From the NCBI GenBank assembly GCA_002914845.1, contig JXTC01000012.1, positions 1,076,556 to 1,140,555 of the forward strand: a stretch of 64,000 nt of DNA, in the 5' to 3' direction. This DNA comes from Trema orientale. Taxonomy: Eukaryota; Streptophyta; Magnoliopsida; Rosales; Cannabaceae. Below the pieces are notes generated by a model, which was not told the origin of the DNA, did no database searches, and was given only the letters and a program-made list of their open reading frames with translations. The position numbers and the translations under genes are program-made. This document shows, piece by piece, positions 36,015 to 50,660 of this stretch (position 1 is its first letter; each line of letters begins with the position of its first letter).

Positions 36015-37400
36015 CAGTCGCAGCAGTAATATAAGGAACGCAAGTGTTATCCAGAATGATTGGGTCTAAAGCTTCTATTGGTGGCTTTTTAAGTTTGTTG
36101 TCAAATCCCAAATTCAACCATAGATTGATATGAAATTAATATACTAATAAATAAAAATTAATGTATTGATATAAAACTGATATACTAATATATACTGATA
36201 TACTAATAAAATAGATATACAAAAATTAATCTACTAAATGAGGTGAAAAATCAGTCATTTCTTATAATTACACTTTTTAAATTCGACCCATCAATAAGAA
36301 GTGCTTTATTCTAGACTGAGTAGTCTCAATTACTAAAGGCTCATTGGATACATGACTTGAAAATGATAGGCTCTTAATGAAATAGCCATTTTCCACCTTT
36401 TATTATAATATCTATTAGGCCCCGTTTGGAGGGCCGGACTATAGGACATGTTTCGACTTGTGGGAGGACTGGATAAAAGAGTCCAGCCTTCCAATTTAAT
36501 CTCATACGGAGAAGACAAAGTTGTCCCCCCTTGAGCTTGGGTTTAAATAAGCTTTTGGGCTCTTTTTTTTTTTTTTTTCCTTTTCTTTTTCTTTTCTTTT
36601 TTGCTTTCCATACTTTTTTTTTTAGTACTCTTTTCTTAAAAATAAAAAATTTTATTTTGAATTTAACAATATTATACTCCCAGTTTTATTAAAAAAAATT
36701 AAATATAATATTTTATGTGCATAAAAAATTTATTTTTACTTGTTATATTATGTTAAAATTTATTTATTTATATATTATTTGTCTTATTGAAAACTTAGAT
36801 TGCACTCGTATATTAAAAATTATTTTATTATGTAAATTGACTCTTAGTTGTGGATTGCACTAAACACATCACAATACTAAATAGTCCAATCAATTCCAAT
36901 CCAATCCAATTCAAACTAATAATTCAGTCTAATCCAATTCAATCCGGCGTACCAAACAAGCCGTCAATGGTTTTTTGTTTTGAGCAAAGCAATTAAGTTT
37001 ATCAATTTCAAAATATGTATATTAGTTTTATTATATAAAATATATGCAATATAATAATTTTTATACATTAGTATAAAATTAATTTTAACATAAAATATAT
37101 TGATATTGATATATACGTCCATTTCACTTTAAAAATAATAAGGAATTATTGCAAAGTAGCAAAGTTTATCGGTTCAACTTCAAGTTATATGCATATCTAG
37201 TTTATTATATTATATATTACATATACTAAATATAGTAACTAATAATATAATAACTAATATAGCTTAGTATAAAACTAATTTACTGACACTTGATCTACTG
37301 AATATCAGATATACATAGTGTATATAGAACTAATAAATTCAGCTATTTTTTTTTTAATAAAAATGAAGACATTGACATTTATTAAAGTGAAAGTATAAAA
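36015..37400. other. AT-rich DNA with a possible MITE
   Basis: From about 36418 (GGCCCCGTTTGG) to about 36964 (CCAAACAAGCCGTC) the ends face each other as imperfect inverted repeats. Both also carry a CCGG(A/C) word just inside, in the style of hAT or Harbinger MITEs. No target duplication was found, so this is only suggestive. The remainder is TA-rich spacer. Confidence 0.4.
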
Positions 37401-37404
37401 GAGG

Positions 37405-37975
37405 CTATTTATTATAAACTCCCTAAAAATAGACCACAAAAGAAAAAAGAAATAAAATTCTCCAAAACGCCCCTTCTGTTGTGACCAAGTATCATAATTT
37501 ACCTTATATTTTTAGAAAACCCAAAAGTATACCCCTCTATTTTTTAGAATAGGAAAAAGACATTCCCCCATTTTGTTTTTGGTCAAACCTGTAATATGAC
37601 ATATCTAAAATACTCTTATATGTTTCAAAATATTTTTACCAAACAATTCCCCGTTGTCTAATTAATTAGAAAAAATTCATATCTTTTCTTTTCAGATTAT
37701 TGGGAAAAAAAAAAAAGTGTTGATGAGTGTTTGTCTGGCAATAGTTTTTAGAATATCCTATTTAAAAATAAATAAATAGTTGTCTTTATATCATTATCCT
37801 GAAGGTATTATTGTCATTTATAAAAAAGTAAAAAATTTGATAAAAAGAGATGGAAGGCATATTTTTTTTCATGTTTAAGAAAACATAGAGGATGTATATA
37901 TTTTTAGATTTTCTGAGGGCAAAACACGGTATTTAATCATAATAAATGGGTGTTTTTAGGATTATTGTAAAAATA
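37405..37975. mobile_element. Possible inverted-repeat element
   Basis: The left segment ATTATAAACTCCCTAAAAAT and the right segment, read on the other strand, ACAATAATCCTAAAAACACC are alike. Further inside both carry TTTAGAAAA/TCTAAAAATAT-type words spaced similarly for over 100 bp. The ends are not defined to the base and no target duplication was found. Confidence 0.4.
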
Positions 37976-38087
37976 AATTAACAAAAAAAGACAGCCAGAT
38001 ATACACGAATGCTTAGTTTGTTTCTTAAACTAATTTTTGTTGATAAGGGAGTTTAGAAAAGTGTTATATATATATATTATATTATAT

Positions 38088-38674
38088 AAACGGACTCCTC
38101 AATAGAATATTATTAATTAAAGCAAAAAACTTCAAACTATAATGTAAGTATAAGGATTACAATTTCAAATTGCTCAAAGAAAGGAGACAAAAATGAATCA
38201 CAAACACAACTAAGAACAAATATCTGAGTTATCCTGATTCTCAAAGAGAAACAGATAACAAGGACTACCAGCAATCTATTGCATTTAATAATTGAATCTG
38301 ACTGCGTTTTTGGTGGGGTAGACTATATGAAGCCAACACTAATTGAGATCTATGCCTATAAAAAAGAAAAGAAAATGAAAACTGACTATTAAACAAATAT
38401 AAATCTGAGAAGATTTCTCAAATTTAAGACTTGGACTGGATTAAAATCCACACAAAAGGTAGTATTACAAGCTAGATTTAGATCAGAATCTATTAAAACT
38501 GAAAAAGAAAAACGAAAAAGAAAAAGAAAAAAAGAAGTAGAGAGGAGGAAAAAGAGGGTAAGGAGAGGAGACCGGAAAAGAAGAAGAGAAGAATTCCTCT
38601 CGGCCTCATGCAGGACAACGCTGACTTTTTTGTTGGGAAGAGACATAAGTAGGGAAAGAGAGAGGGGCAGCTAG
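38088..38674 (-). mobile_element. Dispersed retroposon copy 2
   Basis: It matches 9436-9993 in the same orientation along its length, sharing TAAGTATAAGGATTACAATT, TTGAGATCTATGCC and GCTGACTTTTTTGTTGG-like blocks, with moderate divergence. No coding frame with motifs was seen; an 85-codon minus frame (38389-38646) spans the pyrimidine-rich part and is probably chance. Orientation is inferred from resemblance to the poly(A)-tailed element at 35205-36001. Confidence 0.6.
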
Positions 38675-39725
38675 ATGAGATCTAATGCGGGAATAGAAAA
38701 GAATTATATTTTAAAATAATGGATCAAACTTCTGAAAAATAAATAAATAAGGGATTAAAAATTTTCGACTTCTTTTAGACACTGGAATATCAACCAAAGT
38801 CACCCAAATTTGATCCCACCAATTGTGATTGGAGTCAAAATCAGTTTTTGGGGGAAAAAAAATAAAAACGAAAATTCTTCTTCTCTAAAATGTTATATTT
38901 TGTCCAAGTATTCCGTTGTTGATCTGTGGCAAGTGGCATTCCCTCCTACTGAAATTCTATAAATAAAGGTTTGGCCGCTCAACCATTTGGATGCTTAGTG
39001 TATATATTGTCCTCTTAGATATATAATTGTACATTAATTGGGTTCATATTGGTACCTTTTTTTTTTTTTTTTTGAACTAGTGGTGCAATGTTTACATAAA
39101 CAAGAGAGTCTTGGCTGGTTTTGAGTATAGGAATTGAATATGTGGACTTAAAGCCAGTTTTTCACTTGCCATAAAAAAAACACTTCCATTGTTCATTTTC
39201 CTATTTATTTTTGGTTCTTTGCAGAAATATCTTATGTGATGTAATAGATGAATGTGTAAGAACGTAGGGTGATTTTTCTTTTTTTTTAATTAAAAAAACA
39301 AAGTATATGCCCAAAATCCACCCAGAAACTGGCCGCAAAAAGAAGAAAAAAAGAAAAACTACAATGAGCAGGTAGTATCCAACCCAAATTTTTTAAAAAG
39401 ATAACAATGAAATGAAAATTGCTTGGGATTTTATTTATTTAATGACATGTATTATCAACTTTTAACTATGAATTTTATTATTTATACGACTTTGTTATGA
39501 GATGTATATGTATTATGAAACATTGCTATTTTTAGTATAATAATTTTCTTATAGATGACTTTCAGATGGGCTATGAAGTTGGAGAAAATAATAATAACAA
39601 AGAACTTTGTAACTATGAGATGGATGAGTATATCAACAATTTGTGTTTAAAATTTAGTTTGTTTTATAATGAGAACTATCATGAACTTCTTTAAATAATA
39701 ATAATAATAATATTAGTTGATTTAG

Positions 39726-39759
<34 letters not shown>

Positions 39760-40711
39760 GTTGATTTAGGTTTTTGAATAACACAAGCGCATAAGTATAC
39801 TGCGTATCCATTAAAATATTCACATTAATTCGCTGTATAATTGGGCAAATATTCAAAAACCAAAGGAAAAAAACATAGAGATCGAGTAGAGACCCTCGTA
39901 GAACCGTTCTATCCGTTATATGTAAGTGCCAAATAAACTCCGTATTGTCTGATATATATACTCTAATTACAGCAACATTACCATCATAATCTCTAGAAAA
40001 AAAGTACGAAAAAAAAAAACCTCCAAATAAAGCTGGTGGAAAACAATAATAACCATGCTTGGATAGATCTACCATAAAATGTCAAAAGGGTCTAGTAATT
40101 AAGTAGTCATTCATCCATATATAAATGTCACTTAACTATGTTCTAATTTAGTACATGGGGAATATGATTCATTTGATTAATTTTTTGCTCAACACCAAAA
40201 ACCGATTTAGAATCATTATTAGATTCCCATAAGTAAGCGTTAAATATGACTTTGCACTCACCCCCACTTGCCCATCGTTTTTCTTCCCAAAAAAAAAAAA
40301 GAAAAAGAAAAACATATTTTAAATTAAAATTTTCAAAAAAAGTATAAACATTCGTGTTGAGGATATCTTATATTAGTATCACTTTTGAGGATTTAGTAAT
40401 GATTCTCTCACACCTCCCCACCACTGATCTAAATTTTTGTGTTATCTTTTGTTCTAATTTTTAACTTTTGTAACGATGGTACTACACAAGTGATCTAATG
40501 CTTATATTAATAAAACAACTAATTATCTCATGGAGATGTGAAAGGAAGAGATTAGGACAAACGATATATTATTAGTTCGAATTAAATCAAGATGCTAACC
40601 TGTTATGTTATAATAAAAAACTATTTCATTGCTATTTATCCTCTCCCATACACAATCTCTATTCTCCAACAACAGTAAACTTATAACATATAATAATTAA
40701 TTCCATATACA
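38675..40711. other. AT-rich intergenic DNA with microsatellites
   Basis: It contains two ATA/AAT microsatellite blocks at about 39694-39760, each followed by AGTTGATTTAGGTT, which suggests one local duplication. No gene is recognised. Confidence 0.5.
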
Positions 40712-40720
40712 TATATTTAT

Positions 40721-41948
40721 GGGTAATTTGCAGCAAAAATCCCTAACGTTTAGCGTGTTTATTATTTGGATCCCTAATCTCTAAATTTTGGTATTTAAAT
40801 CTCCAATCTCCAAAAATCACTGTATCGCTAGTCCTTCCATTTAATTTCTCTGTTAGTTGGCCTCTGCTCCGTTTAAGAAGATACTCAGATGCAGGAGTGG
40901 AGAGAGAGAGAGAGTCTTAAATGCCAATACCAATTCTTCTTCTCTCTTTTTCTTCACAGTCAGTTTTTATTGTTTCATCATCTATTTCCAAAATATAGAA
41001 GAGCCCTAGCTTGGTAGGAAAGTTAAACACAGAAGCCCATGAATATGCAAATATCCAACAAAAAATAGGGGAGAAAAATAGAAGAATGAAACGGTTTATT
41101 AATTTGGAGTTTCTAAGATTTATTAGCAGAGTACTCACCATTATTTTCATGTGCTACCTATCCTTTTAGACTACAGATGTACCTAGCTATAAGCTTAATT
41201 CAAATGGAAGATATAATTAGATTTACGAATTGAACTCATGTTTTATTTTTTTTCATGAGTTGGTAAAATACCCTAACTCCTTTTTTCTATCACTAAAACT
41301 TATGGTCTTATGTATATATATATGTAAATGAATGTTTATACATACTTTCTCTTCCATTATTAAATCCAATTAATACCCTGAACTGTCTTTATTTGGTGTT
41401 GTCTGGGAACCCGACTTCTATTTCCCTCAATTATAAACCCAAACAAACTACAGTCTACCTTCTAAAACATTGATATAATTTCATATTCTTCCTCTAATTT
41501 CAATTAATAGAATTTTTGGTTTGCAACTTTAAGTTTTATTGATCTTAAAAATCAATGGAGATGTTAGGTGGTAGTAGGAGAGATGATCAGGGTCGTTGAT
41601 ATTCAACAAACAAGATTGTGTTTCAGTAGTTAGCACTCAAGACTCTATGAAGGAAGAAGAAGTTTAATGGGGAATGGAAGAGCAAATCGTCCAAGACACA
41701 ATTCACCATATGCCAGGTGTTTTGGGCTTCGGAATCGTGAATTTTCAAAGGACTGAGATTTTTCTTTTTTGATTTTGTCAAATATCTCTTCTAATTAGTA
41801 GAGTAGAAGGCAATTGACGGAGAAATAAACAGAAGGACCAACGGTACAATGATTTTAGGAGGTTAAGAATTTCAATGTCAAAATTTATAAGTTAGGGACC
41901 TAATTGCCAAATACACTAAAAATTGAGAATTTTTGCTACTAATTACGT
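40721..41948. mobile_element. MULE-like element with long terminal inverted repeats
   Basis: The ends form inverted repeats about 150 bp long. The left arm has GGGTAATTTGCAGCAAAAAT, then GATCCCTAATCT and CCTTCCATTTAATTTCTC. The right arm, on the opposite strand, has ACGTAATTAGTAGCAAAAAT, GGTCCCTAACTT and CCTTCTGTTTATTTCTCC. A 9-bp direct repeat TATATTTAT flanks the element (40712-40720 and 41949-41957), as expected for Mutator-like elements. It is 1228 bp with no transposase. A 77-codon minus-strand frame inside (40917-41150) has a hydrophobic stretch and could be captured sequence, but no family is recognised. Confidence 0.85.
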
Positions 41949-41957
41949 TATATTTAT

Positions 41958-44900
41958 TTACGCATATATATTAGCTAGCTCTCGTAAAATAGTGAATTAA
42001 CTGAATTACTGTTGGCAGTGTAGCTAGCATATATCTAACCTACTATTAAAAATATTTTTTACTGTTATGATTACGCCAAAACAAGCAAGCTACACGTTTA
42101 AAACTCCTCCTTTACTCATGAAGTGATCATCTATAGATTTTTCAAATTTAGAACGACAAAAGGGAGGAAAAAACTCGTTTCATTTTGCTTACATGTTGAA
42201 ATTTGGCTTTGAATTGATTGAAATTACTGTGTTGATTTATCTTCTAGCTAGTACTATTCTATTACTGTTGTGACAGCAAGCTGCTGATCAGTTATATAAA
42301 ATCAAAGCACTAGTTTTGTTAAGCTAACTTATGTACATATATATGATATATATTGGACGTGTGGTATAGAACATCATCTTTCTCTCTTTGAAAAAGTTCT
42401 CAAGAATACCAACCAATCAAGCTGCCGGCAATCACTCACAAATATTGAAAAGCTAATCAGAAGCATGTGTATTATTCTCTGACTTGACTTATGGTAATTT
42501 GGCTTTGTTTTTGGTGGGAGTGTGGTAGTGACAAATTTGGTGGGATCTGATCACGATAATGCTGAAATGGACTCCTTAAATGTCATATCCAACATTTGAT
42601 CATAACACATATGTATATATATATATATATATTCCTCTCCAACTTATAAATTCGTTTTATGAATGTTGACCCCCCAAATCCAACAAAATCTAGTTCTCAT
42701 CATAGTGTAATTCTTTGTGGAACAACTCCTGCATGCCTTTTAATTAAGTTCATTCTTTAAAATTAAAAAAGAAAAAATGTATTCGAATATGCGATTCCTG
42801 TTTTTTCAATTTGTCAACCTAAACAAATCTTTGTTTTTTCCTTTGGTGGCGATAATGGGACGTGTTATTTTGACTTGTTTCTTTATATATATATTTGACC
42901 AGTTTGATATATCAAAGGTACGAGGCCACTCAATACATTGTGGTTATAATTTGATTCTCAACAAGGAACAAAGTTGTAAAGCTTTGAGATGTTAGAATAT
43001 GACCTTTTTTTTCACATTAATCTTTCCAATTTATCTCGATCGTGGGCAATTAATTTAACCACAAAGCAAAATTTTTGATGATCAACAAAACAAGGACCAC
43101 AACACCAATGGGTTACGTGGGGTCAATACCAAATCTCTAGTACTGGATTGGGGTTGAAAAATCTTCACTCGTGCCTTTTCCTCTTTCCTGCACCAATTAA
43201 GGAATCCATAATAAGGGCATAAGCCAACTTATAGAATACGTTTACTTTAATTTGCAAAAGCAGCTCCATTTATTTTTGACTTTAATATACTAGATCTAAA
43301 TCCAAAGTAAGCCATATATATTAAGTTTTTTGGTTTAATTAAAACAAAACCCATGCTTAATCCACTTGTCAAATGCCCAACTCACCACGTGGCGATCTCA
43401 CTATTGCCTTTAAATAAGTTGACAATAAGGTCACAATATATATTGATAGGTATATATACGCATTGATTAGCACATGATCTTAATTAGAACATGAAAAACT
43501 CGATCATATATTGTACAGTTAGTATAGTTACTTCTAGAAAAATTGGCTGGGCGGTGCATGCAATACTAGTTCTGGATGAGTTAGAACAAGGAAATTAATG
43601 GTGTGGATTTTGGGACAAGAATGTCTCACAACCATGTGCACAAATGCGCCCCACGTGGGATATGGTATGCGTGTGGGTCTCTTCCTTCAACTTCTGTATT
43701 TTTTCTTTACATTCCTTTTTTTCTTTTTATTTTTTTTTCATTTTTATTTTATTAATAATATGTGCATGCAGTTTTGGAAAGGTACTGTACTAGAGCAAAC
43801 TCACAAACTCAAGCTTCCAAGTAAGGAAAGTATATAGCCGTAAATGGAGTCAGCTCCATATATATATATATTTTGGTATTTTTCTTTAATGGTTAACAAG
43901 GAGGAAGGTAGGGATGGGGATTGAACCCTATCCCTCTTTTTTTTTAGGAGAAATCTTGCCCAAACATGCTAAGTAATTCGTGATAATCAGCTCCATATAT
44001 ACGTCACACATAAATTTATCAATATTCATATACCTATTATTTACAATAGATTAATACATATGACACATATATTTTTTTAGAAACTGCAGCGTTACAGCAA
44101 ATGGTATCTTCATGGGAACTTAATTCATAGTTTTTTTTTTTTTTTTCCCTTTTATTTACTTTTTCTTTCTTTTAGTTTGGTTGTAGTCTTAGATCATGGA
44201 GGTACTGGAGATGAGCTGTGCGTGTGAGGCAAGTAGCTGGCGTTGTAAAGACCCATCTGCAGCACCCTCTTCCCTATATCACGTGCCTATATATATATAT
44301 TTATATGTATATTTTTGCTTTTATTTTCTGTTTTGAACTTTCTATCTTTATAATATATGATGAATATGGCTTTAAGTGTTTCCCCTTTTGAAAAAAATTG
44401 TACCAATTAAAGATATATATGTTGGCTTACAGCAAACTCAGGGTTGTTTCAAGCATGTTTCATTCCCATTTTCGGCAAAATCGGTTGTTTTCGAGGTTCC
44501 TTAATTTAGTCAAAACTTTAATTTAGTCAAGTTTGCATAGTTGCAAAATTGAATCTTTCACCAATTGGTGGTTAGCTCATAATATATAATATTTTGAATA
44601 AAAGCTTAACATTTATATTTATTAATTTGTATGTGAGATGTGCAAGCTCTTTTTCTTTTTTCTTTTTCACTTTTTCATTGATGCTTATTCGAGATACTAA
44701 AAAATATTGAACGTTCACTGAACGTTATTACTTTTGGGGATGGTCTAATCAGATAAATTGTTATATAACATTAATATATAGGGTTTGGCAATTAAGCATT
44801 ATCAATGAAATAATAAAATAGAATTGCTTTTTTATTTTATAATATTCTGTCTTTTTTGTTAAATTAAAAAAATAAAGATAAAAATATAAGAAAACGTAAG

Positions 44901-47900
44901 TCCAAGTGTAAGACTTGCAAAATCTTCCTTTTTCCCTTTTGTCTTTCTTCTGTTACGATCACACCAAAAATAATGTCACCAAAACCCTACCCACCTTTTT
45001 TCAAGTTTTTGGGTAGGCACTAAATCTGCCCACTTTATGATCGGTTGCTTTCTCCTTCACCTTTTTCATTTATATTATCTTCTTTTTTTGTTTTTTTTAA
45101 AAGACCTGATCAACAAGAAGAAAATTACTATTCTTTCTTCCTTTTTTTCACCCCTAAAGAACTCTACAATTTTTTTTAGCTAGGACAACTTTTTCTTTCC
45201 TTTTTTTTTTTCTATTTTTTGGGGACAATTTTAGGACAACTTTGGCTGGGTTATCCCACTCAAAAGTGGATACAACTCTCTTAGAGAAGTCCTTTCAGCT
45301 AGCCAGAATACATATATATACATACACGTATACATATATATGATCAATTAGTTTTCATTAACTGATCATGTGAAATGATCAAGAGTTTGCACTTTGCACC
45401 CTCTGATCTAGATTAATATTTATTGCAGCTTTTTTTGTAATGCTTCAAAAGGGGAAAAAGGGGGGTTATATATACACAAAAGTATAATCAAAACGTACCA
45501 AAATCAAAATATAACGTGTGTAAATAATAACAGAACAAAGGTCAGAGATTGATTGTGTATTTGTTGAAAAGGGGGGCACGGTTTGGGAAGTGTGGCTGGA
45601 AAATTTTACTTTTTGCTGATCAGACCCTTTTCACAAGATGATAATCAATGTGATTTGAGCAAAGCTTTTTGACAAAAGGAGGGTCTTCCCACCGTTATGC
45701 AAAAAGGAATGTTTATGAAAAGTTTGGTTTCCTCTCAATAACTGGGGTTCTGCCACGTGTGCCAATATATGTAAGAGTTGATGACGAATTTTATCAAGGA
45801 ATTTCTTTTACTTTCATTAATTTACAAAAACCAAAATATGAGAAGGAATGAGGAAGAGAAATTTTGTTCTTCAAGCAATATTATTGTTGCATTATTGTAT
45901 TGTTGGTGGGAGATATTTGAAATCTTGATATCCTAGTAGTAGTAGTAGTACCACAAGGTCCAGAGACCACATCAATTAATATTGACATGCACTTTCGAAC
46001 CAAAAGTCAATTTTAAAAATATATAATTTTCAAAAATTTTTAATGTTATCTGCTACATTATGTTACAATAATTCCTATGGACCCCAATACACAAACAACT
46101 GGGAGAAGAAATTTTTTTTTGCTACCGCCCAATTACAAACCACTTGATGATCTGTTTCAACGATATTCCAAACATTGTCTTTTTATCTTCCAAGCCAAGG
46201 AAAGTTTTTTAAAATTAATATCAAAACAAAGAACAATATTAATGAAAAATAAAATGAACAGTGAAATATCAATTATTGATGCTGTTAGGGTATCGATATA
46301 TAACTTGAAGTGTGAATTATGCCTTATTTTTTAGTTACTTATGCTCTCTGATTAATATTTTTTGTTTCAGAATAACATTATGCTCACAAAAAAAAAAATC
46401 AAAGAATTACATTAATGAATAATTTGATATTTATAAGAGAACATGTATATATATATATACGTATGCTTTGCTCAGAGGTATATGTGTATATATAGTTAAT
46501 CATACTGCTTTAGAAAACGACAGTTTTCTGTAAAAGGCCATAGGATCTTGGTGGTCATCCGAATTTGAGAGACAGCATCATCAGGAAGTGAAGTATATAT
46601 ATTAAGTAGACTGATCAGGAGTTCTTGGTCTAATTTAAATTAATTAATTATTTAAGCCTTAACTTTGTACTGATTAAGAAAACGATAATATACTAAGATT
46701 CATCCGTATGAATGATCAACTTGTATGTAGGGAGTCAGCAAGCAATACTCAAACACACAATAGCCGGTAAACTAATTAATTAATTATTTCCAGCAAAAAA
46801 AGATAATTAATTATTTCAAGAATCTTAGAACATCCATAATATTATATATAATTAGGTTCTTATACCAACTCATGCGAAACAGAATTTCTAAGCAATTGAT
46901 TTGATCATGTGCCCCCATGATCAAGTGGCTATATACGCTATTTATCAAGGCAGCTGCCCATCATGCTGCCAAAAATGGAAAAAAAATTTAAAAAAAAAAC
47001 TGAAAAAAAGAAAGTAACTCCACTAATATGTCTGACGAGGGACCTACTCATCAACCACCAATCAAATCAAAGATATTCCCCTAGGGCAAATTATTCTACC
47101 GTCTGAATAAAACACCTGTGCATTTCTCTATGTATATATAACTATATAACTTTTCCATATCACAAGACAATTCTTCAGCTCAATGTAAGTTTTTAATTTC
47201 TTTTACTTTTTTAATTTAATTATAGTGTTGGAATATAAGATTAGTTAGTATACCCTTCGGTGTAGAACTCTTGATATAATCGAAAGGACATGTTCTAGTT
47301 CAAAAAGTGTTGAGAGGAAGAAAAAAGGGGACATTATTGATGTGTTTCTGTACTTTGTATGAGGTTATAATCAATCCAAGTGTTTCCCACGATTATCATT
47401 TAAAGGGATTCTTATTAGATCATTCTGATCACAAATCTTTGTAGGCAGATTAGTACTAGTATATAGTGCATGTTTAAATTTGTTTTCTAATTTTTTAAAT
47501 TATTTAACCATAAAATATTAATGATAGACATCCTAATATACACAACATTTTGAAAAGATCGATCTCCACTACTTCTCATTTCTTTTTGGTTTAAAAAAAC
47601 AAAAACACAAAAATAATACAAAACAAGCCTAAAGGCTTGGCCTTACGTGATGATAATTTAGAAGATTTAAATATATACGTGTATATATGTACATGTTGGT
47701 GGCTCTAAAAATATTATTACAATAGTAGCTCTAATAATAATATTAACCTCACTTTGATTTCATTTCGACTGAAGGAAAGTGCGTCCGAAATTAGTGCTTT
47801 GCATAGTTTTGTGCAAATAGCAATGTGATATTGGAGGTACTTATATAAATATATACTTAATTTCCTACTTTATGGAGCACCACTAGGTATCAACTTTGGA

Positions 47901-48600
47901 TGGACATTAAGGAAACATGTCCTTCGCTTCAGTGATGGGGTAGCTTATAGTTAGACTCTAATTTGAATCCCAAACAAAGTGATCATGAGTTGATTGTTTG
48001 ATTTAATGCTAGAATGTTTAAAACAGATATTGATTATTTTGACACTCTTGTATTGAGGGGGGAAAAAAAAGAAGAAGAAGAAAAGGAACCCTCCAAATTC
48101 ATATCACACAGCGTAATCAATTAAGTTAATAATCGTTTTTTCTAATAAAACCCCTTAAGACTGATGTAGGTGTGAAATTTCAGTGTGTCAAGTCAAATGT
48201 GAATATTCAATGCCTAAGAGCGTACGTATTATAATCGCAAAAGCTAATATTTAACTAGATAATACTTCCTAATTATGTATATCTTGTTGATATTTTCAAT
48301 TGTGTAAAGTGTAATTGTTGTGTCACTATACACTATACGTGTTAGTACGGAAAACCAACAGTGCCATTGTGTTCCTTGTAAATTAATTGTTGAACTTACA
48401 AATCCCGCATAATGACATGCTATTCCATGTATGGCCTCATCTGACAACTCATATTGACTTGACGAAGTCAATGAACATCTTTTCATCACCACGAACGTTA
48501 TATATAATCAAACACTACTAATCTATTACATTGGATGGACTACCGAAAACTGTTATACTAGTGTAAACGGTGGAAGTTCTACGGTGTACTGACATGCTAT
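41958..48600. other. Long intergenic region, no gene recognised
   Basis: I see AT-rich spacer with TA microsatellites (for example 42610-42632 and 43857-43872) and a TAG microsatellite near 45935-45950. Short open frames of 60-85 codons are scattered and lack family motifs. A patch near 44190-44290 is GC-richer but does not fold obviously into a known microRNA. Many leaf-gene promoter-like words occur, with no gene to attach them to. Confidence 0.5.
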
Positions 48601-50650
48601 CACACATGTGAGTATGTAGTTGCCCTTACCAATATACAACTTTATTGCTTTTATATATAATACTACTAATTTTTTTAATACGAGCCATGCTAGCATAAGA
48701 ACTTTTCATTCTTGTGAGACTTATGGTGGAATCTACGTGGCTCCGCAAGAATAGAGGGCTAAGATCTAATAACCGTGAATAGATGGAATGAAAGTCTTGG
48801 AAGAATGGGTCCACAAGGGTTAGTGATCTCAAAGGTGTGGAAGTGGAACGGGGAACAGGGGAATCAAAGGGCGCTCCCGCTATAGCAACAAGAGAAGAGA
48901 GAAGAAAAAGGAGATGATCATGATGATGAAGTCGTAGAGAGAGAGGTAGAGAGAGAGAGAGAGATCGGGTTTGGAAAATGTGTGTGTCATATTCACTACA
49001 AAAAATATGGGGTTGGCTCTCTGACTCCTCTCTGAGCCACCCACCCCAAAGCTCAAAAAAAACCCCTGTTTCCCCCTTTAAAGAAAAACATTTTTACGCA
49101 AACCGACAACAACAGTCAATTAAACCCAACTCAACAAGACAGAGATAGATAGCGAGAGAAGGAAAGAAAGAAATAAAAAGAACATATTTTTTTTAAAAAA
49201 AATAAATAAATAAAACCCAAAAGAAGATAGAGCTGGCCGATTTTGAATTGGAGGATGTAAATATATCGATGAATTATAATATAAATAAGTGTTTGTAAAA
49301 CGAGAAAAAAAAAAAAAGATATTAATAATTAAGAGGATGTCTCCTTCCTTCCATCTGTTTGTGGAAATGCCAGCGAGACCTTTCTCTTCCTCCGCTCGTC
49401 CCGCACGTATCAACCTTTTGCATGTAAAAGGCAAGGCCGGTCCTTAGGATTCACTGACTCTTCAGTCTTCTGCTACAGTTTTCTGAAACCCATGCATTAA
49501 AATCAAGAGAGAACACGCATATATTTCTTTAAAAATAAAAATAAAAAAGAAAAAAAATTAAATTTTGATTGAATAGAGAGAGGTGACGAGTAATGACGTG
49601 GGGGAAAGGACTTGGGAGGACAAATACCCAGCACAGCTTTTTTGGCTGTAAAACCAGTTTAGTTTACTGTTGTTTTTGCTGACGTGTAAGGCCTGAACCC
49701 CCTTCTCCCTTCTTTAAGGGGTCCACCTCAGAAATTCCAGTTGCCCAATCAGATTGGCCGGAACTGCCACGAGACCCCACCCCCACAAAATCACCAACTG
49801 CCCTTTTCTACTACTACTACTACACTAACCTTTGTGTAAGTAATTGTGAAAGCCCGTGTAACCCTCACGTATAAATATTTCTTCACTTTCTATCCATGAA
49901 AGTGTAAGCCAAAATGCATTTTGGTGCATAAACTGCAAAAGTGGCACACCCAAATGCATATTTGTTGTTCTTAGAACATTTGACCAAAAGGGTTTTATTT
50001 AAAAAGATTTTTTTTTTTTTAAAAAAATATCTAAAATGGGGTTTAGGAACCTAAAGGCTAAAAACCCATTACAAAAACGAGAAGACCAAAATGGCCCCAT
50101 GCTGTTTGAAAGGACCAGAATTGGAGTACAAGACCTGAGGCGCTAGGTCAGCATGGTCTTCCTACTTACTTCCACAAAGCAAAACCAGTTGCAGTAAAGA
50201 AAATGGTACTTGATCAATGATCACAGCCATAATTCAAGTACATTATTTATAGTTTTTACGTAGTACCCTAAAGTTAAACAGAGAGCATGAGAGAAGAGAA
50301 CTCATCGTCTCCCCTATTGAGAAATTAGAAAAAATCATCATTAAAAAAACCCTATTTTTCTGATTTTTTTCTCTCAGCCCTCAGTTTCTCTCTCGTAAAA
50401 ACGCCATTTCATTTATGGGAAATTGAACTCTCTCAGAAATATCTGACAATCTGACGTCTCTTTCTCTAAACCACATAAAGTAACCAAAATATTATCACTT
50501 TCGTTCTTGGGCAAAAAAAAAAAAAAAGAAAAAACGATCCTATTTAAACAGAGTATAAAGCGATAAACAAAGTTAAATTTTATTCTATATAAAAAATTAT
50601 TTTCTTTAAAGAAAAAAATAATAATTAAAAAAATTATGGAAACAACCCCA
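48601..50650. promoter_or_regulatory. Upstream region of the MATE gene
   Basis: It is moderately AT-rich and contains a GA microsatellite near 48937-48963, a CTACTACTACTAC run near 49809-49821 and long T and A runs. The element CACGTATAAATATT near 49867 looks TATA-like but is over 1 kb from the coding start and no gene follows it directly. Small open frames on the minus strand (up to 104 codons) are low in complexity and not called. Confidence 0.35.
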
Positions 50651-50660
50651 CCTCTAGCCT

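Noticed and set aside
44190-44300. Possible microRNA precursor (GC-richer patch with CTCTTCCCT).
   Set aside because: It does not match miR408, miR164 or other families I know, and no convincing hairpin arm pairs with it.
46950-46980. Resemblance to miR167 (GGCAGCTGCCCATCATGCTG).
   Set aside because: The order of words differs from miR167 and its complement; no precursor fold is evident.
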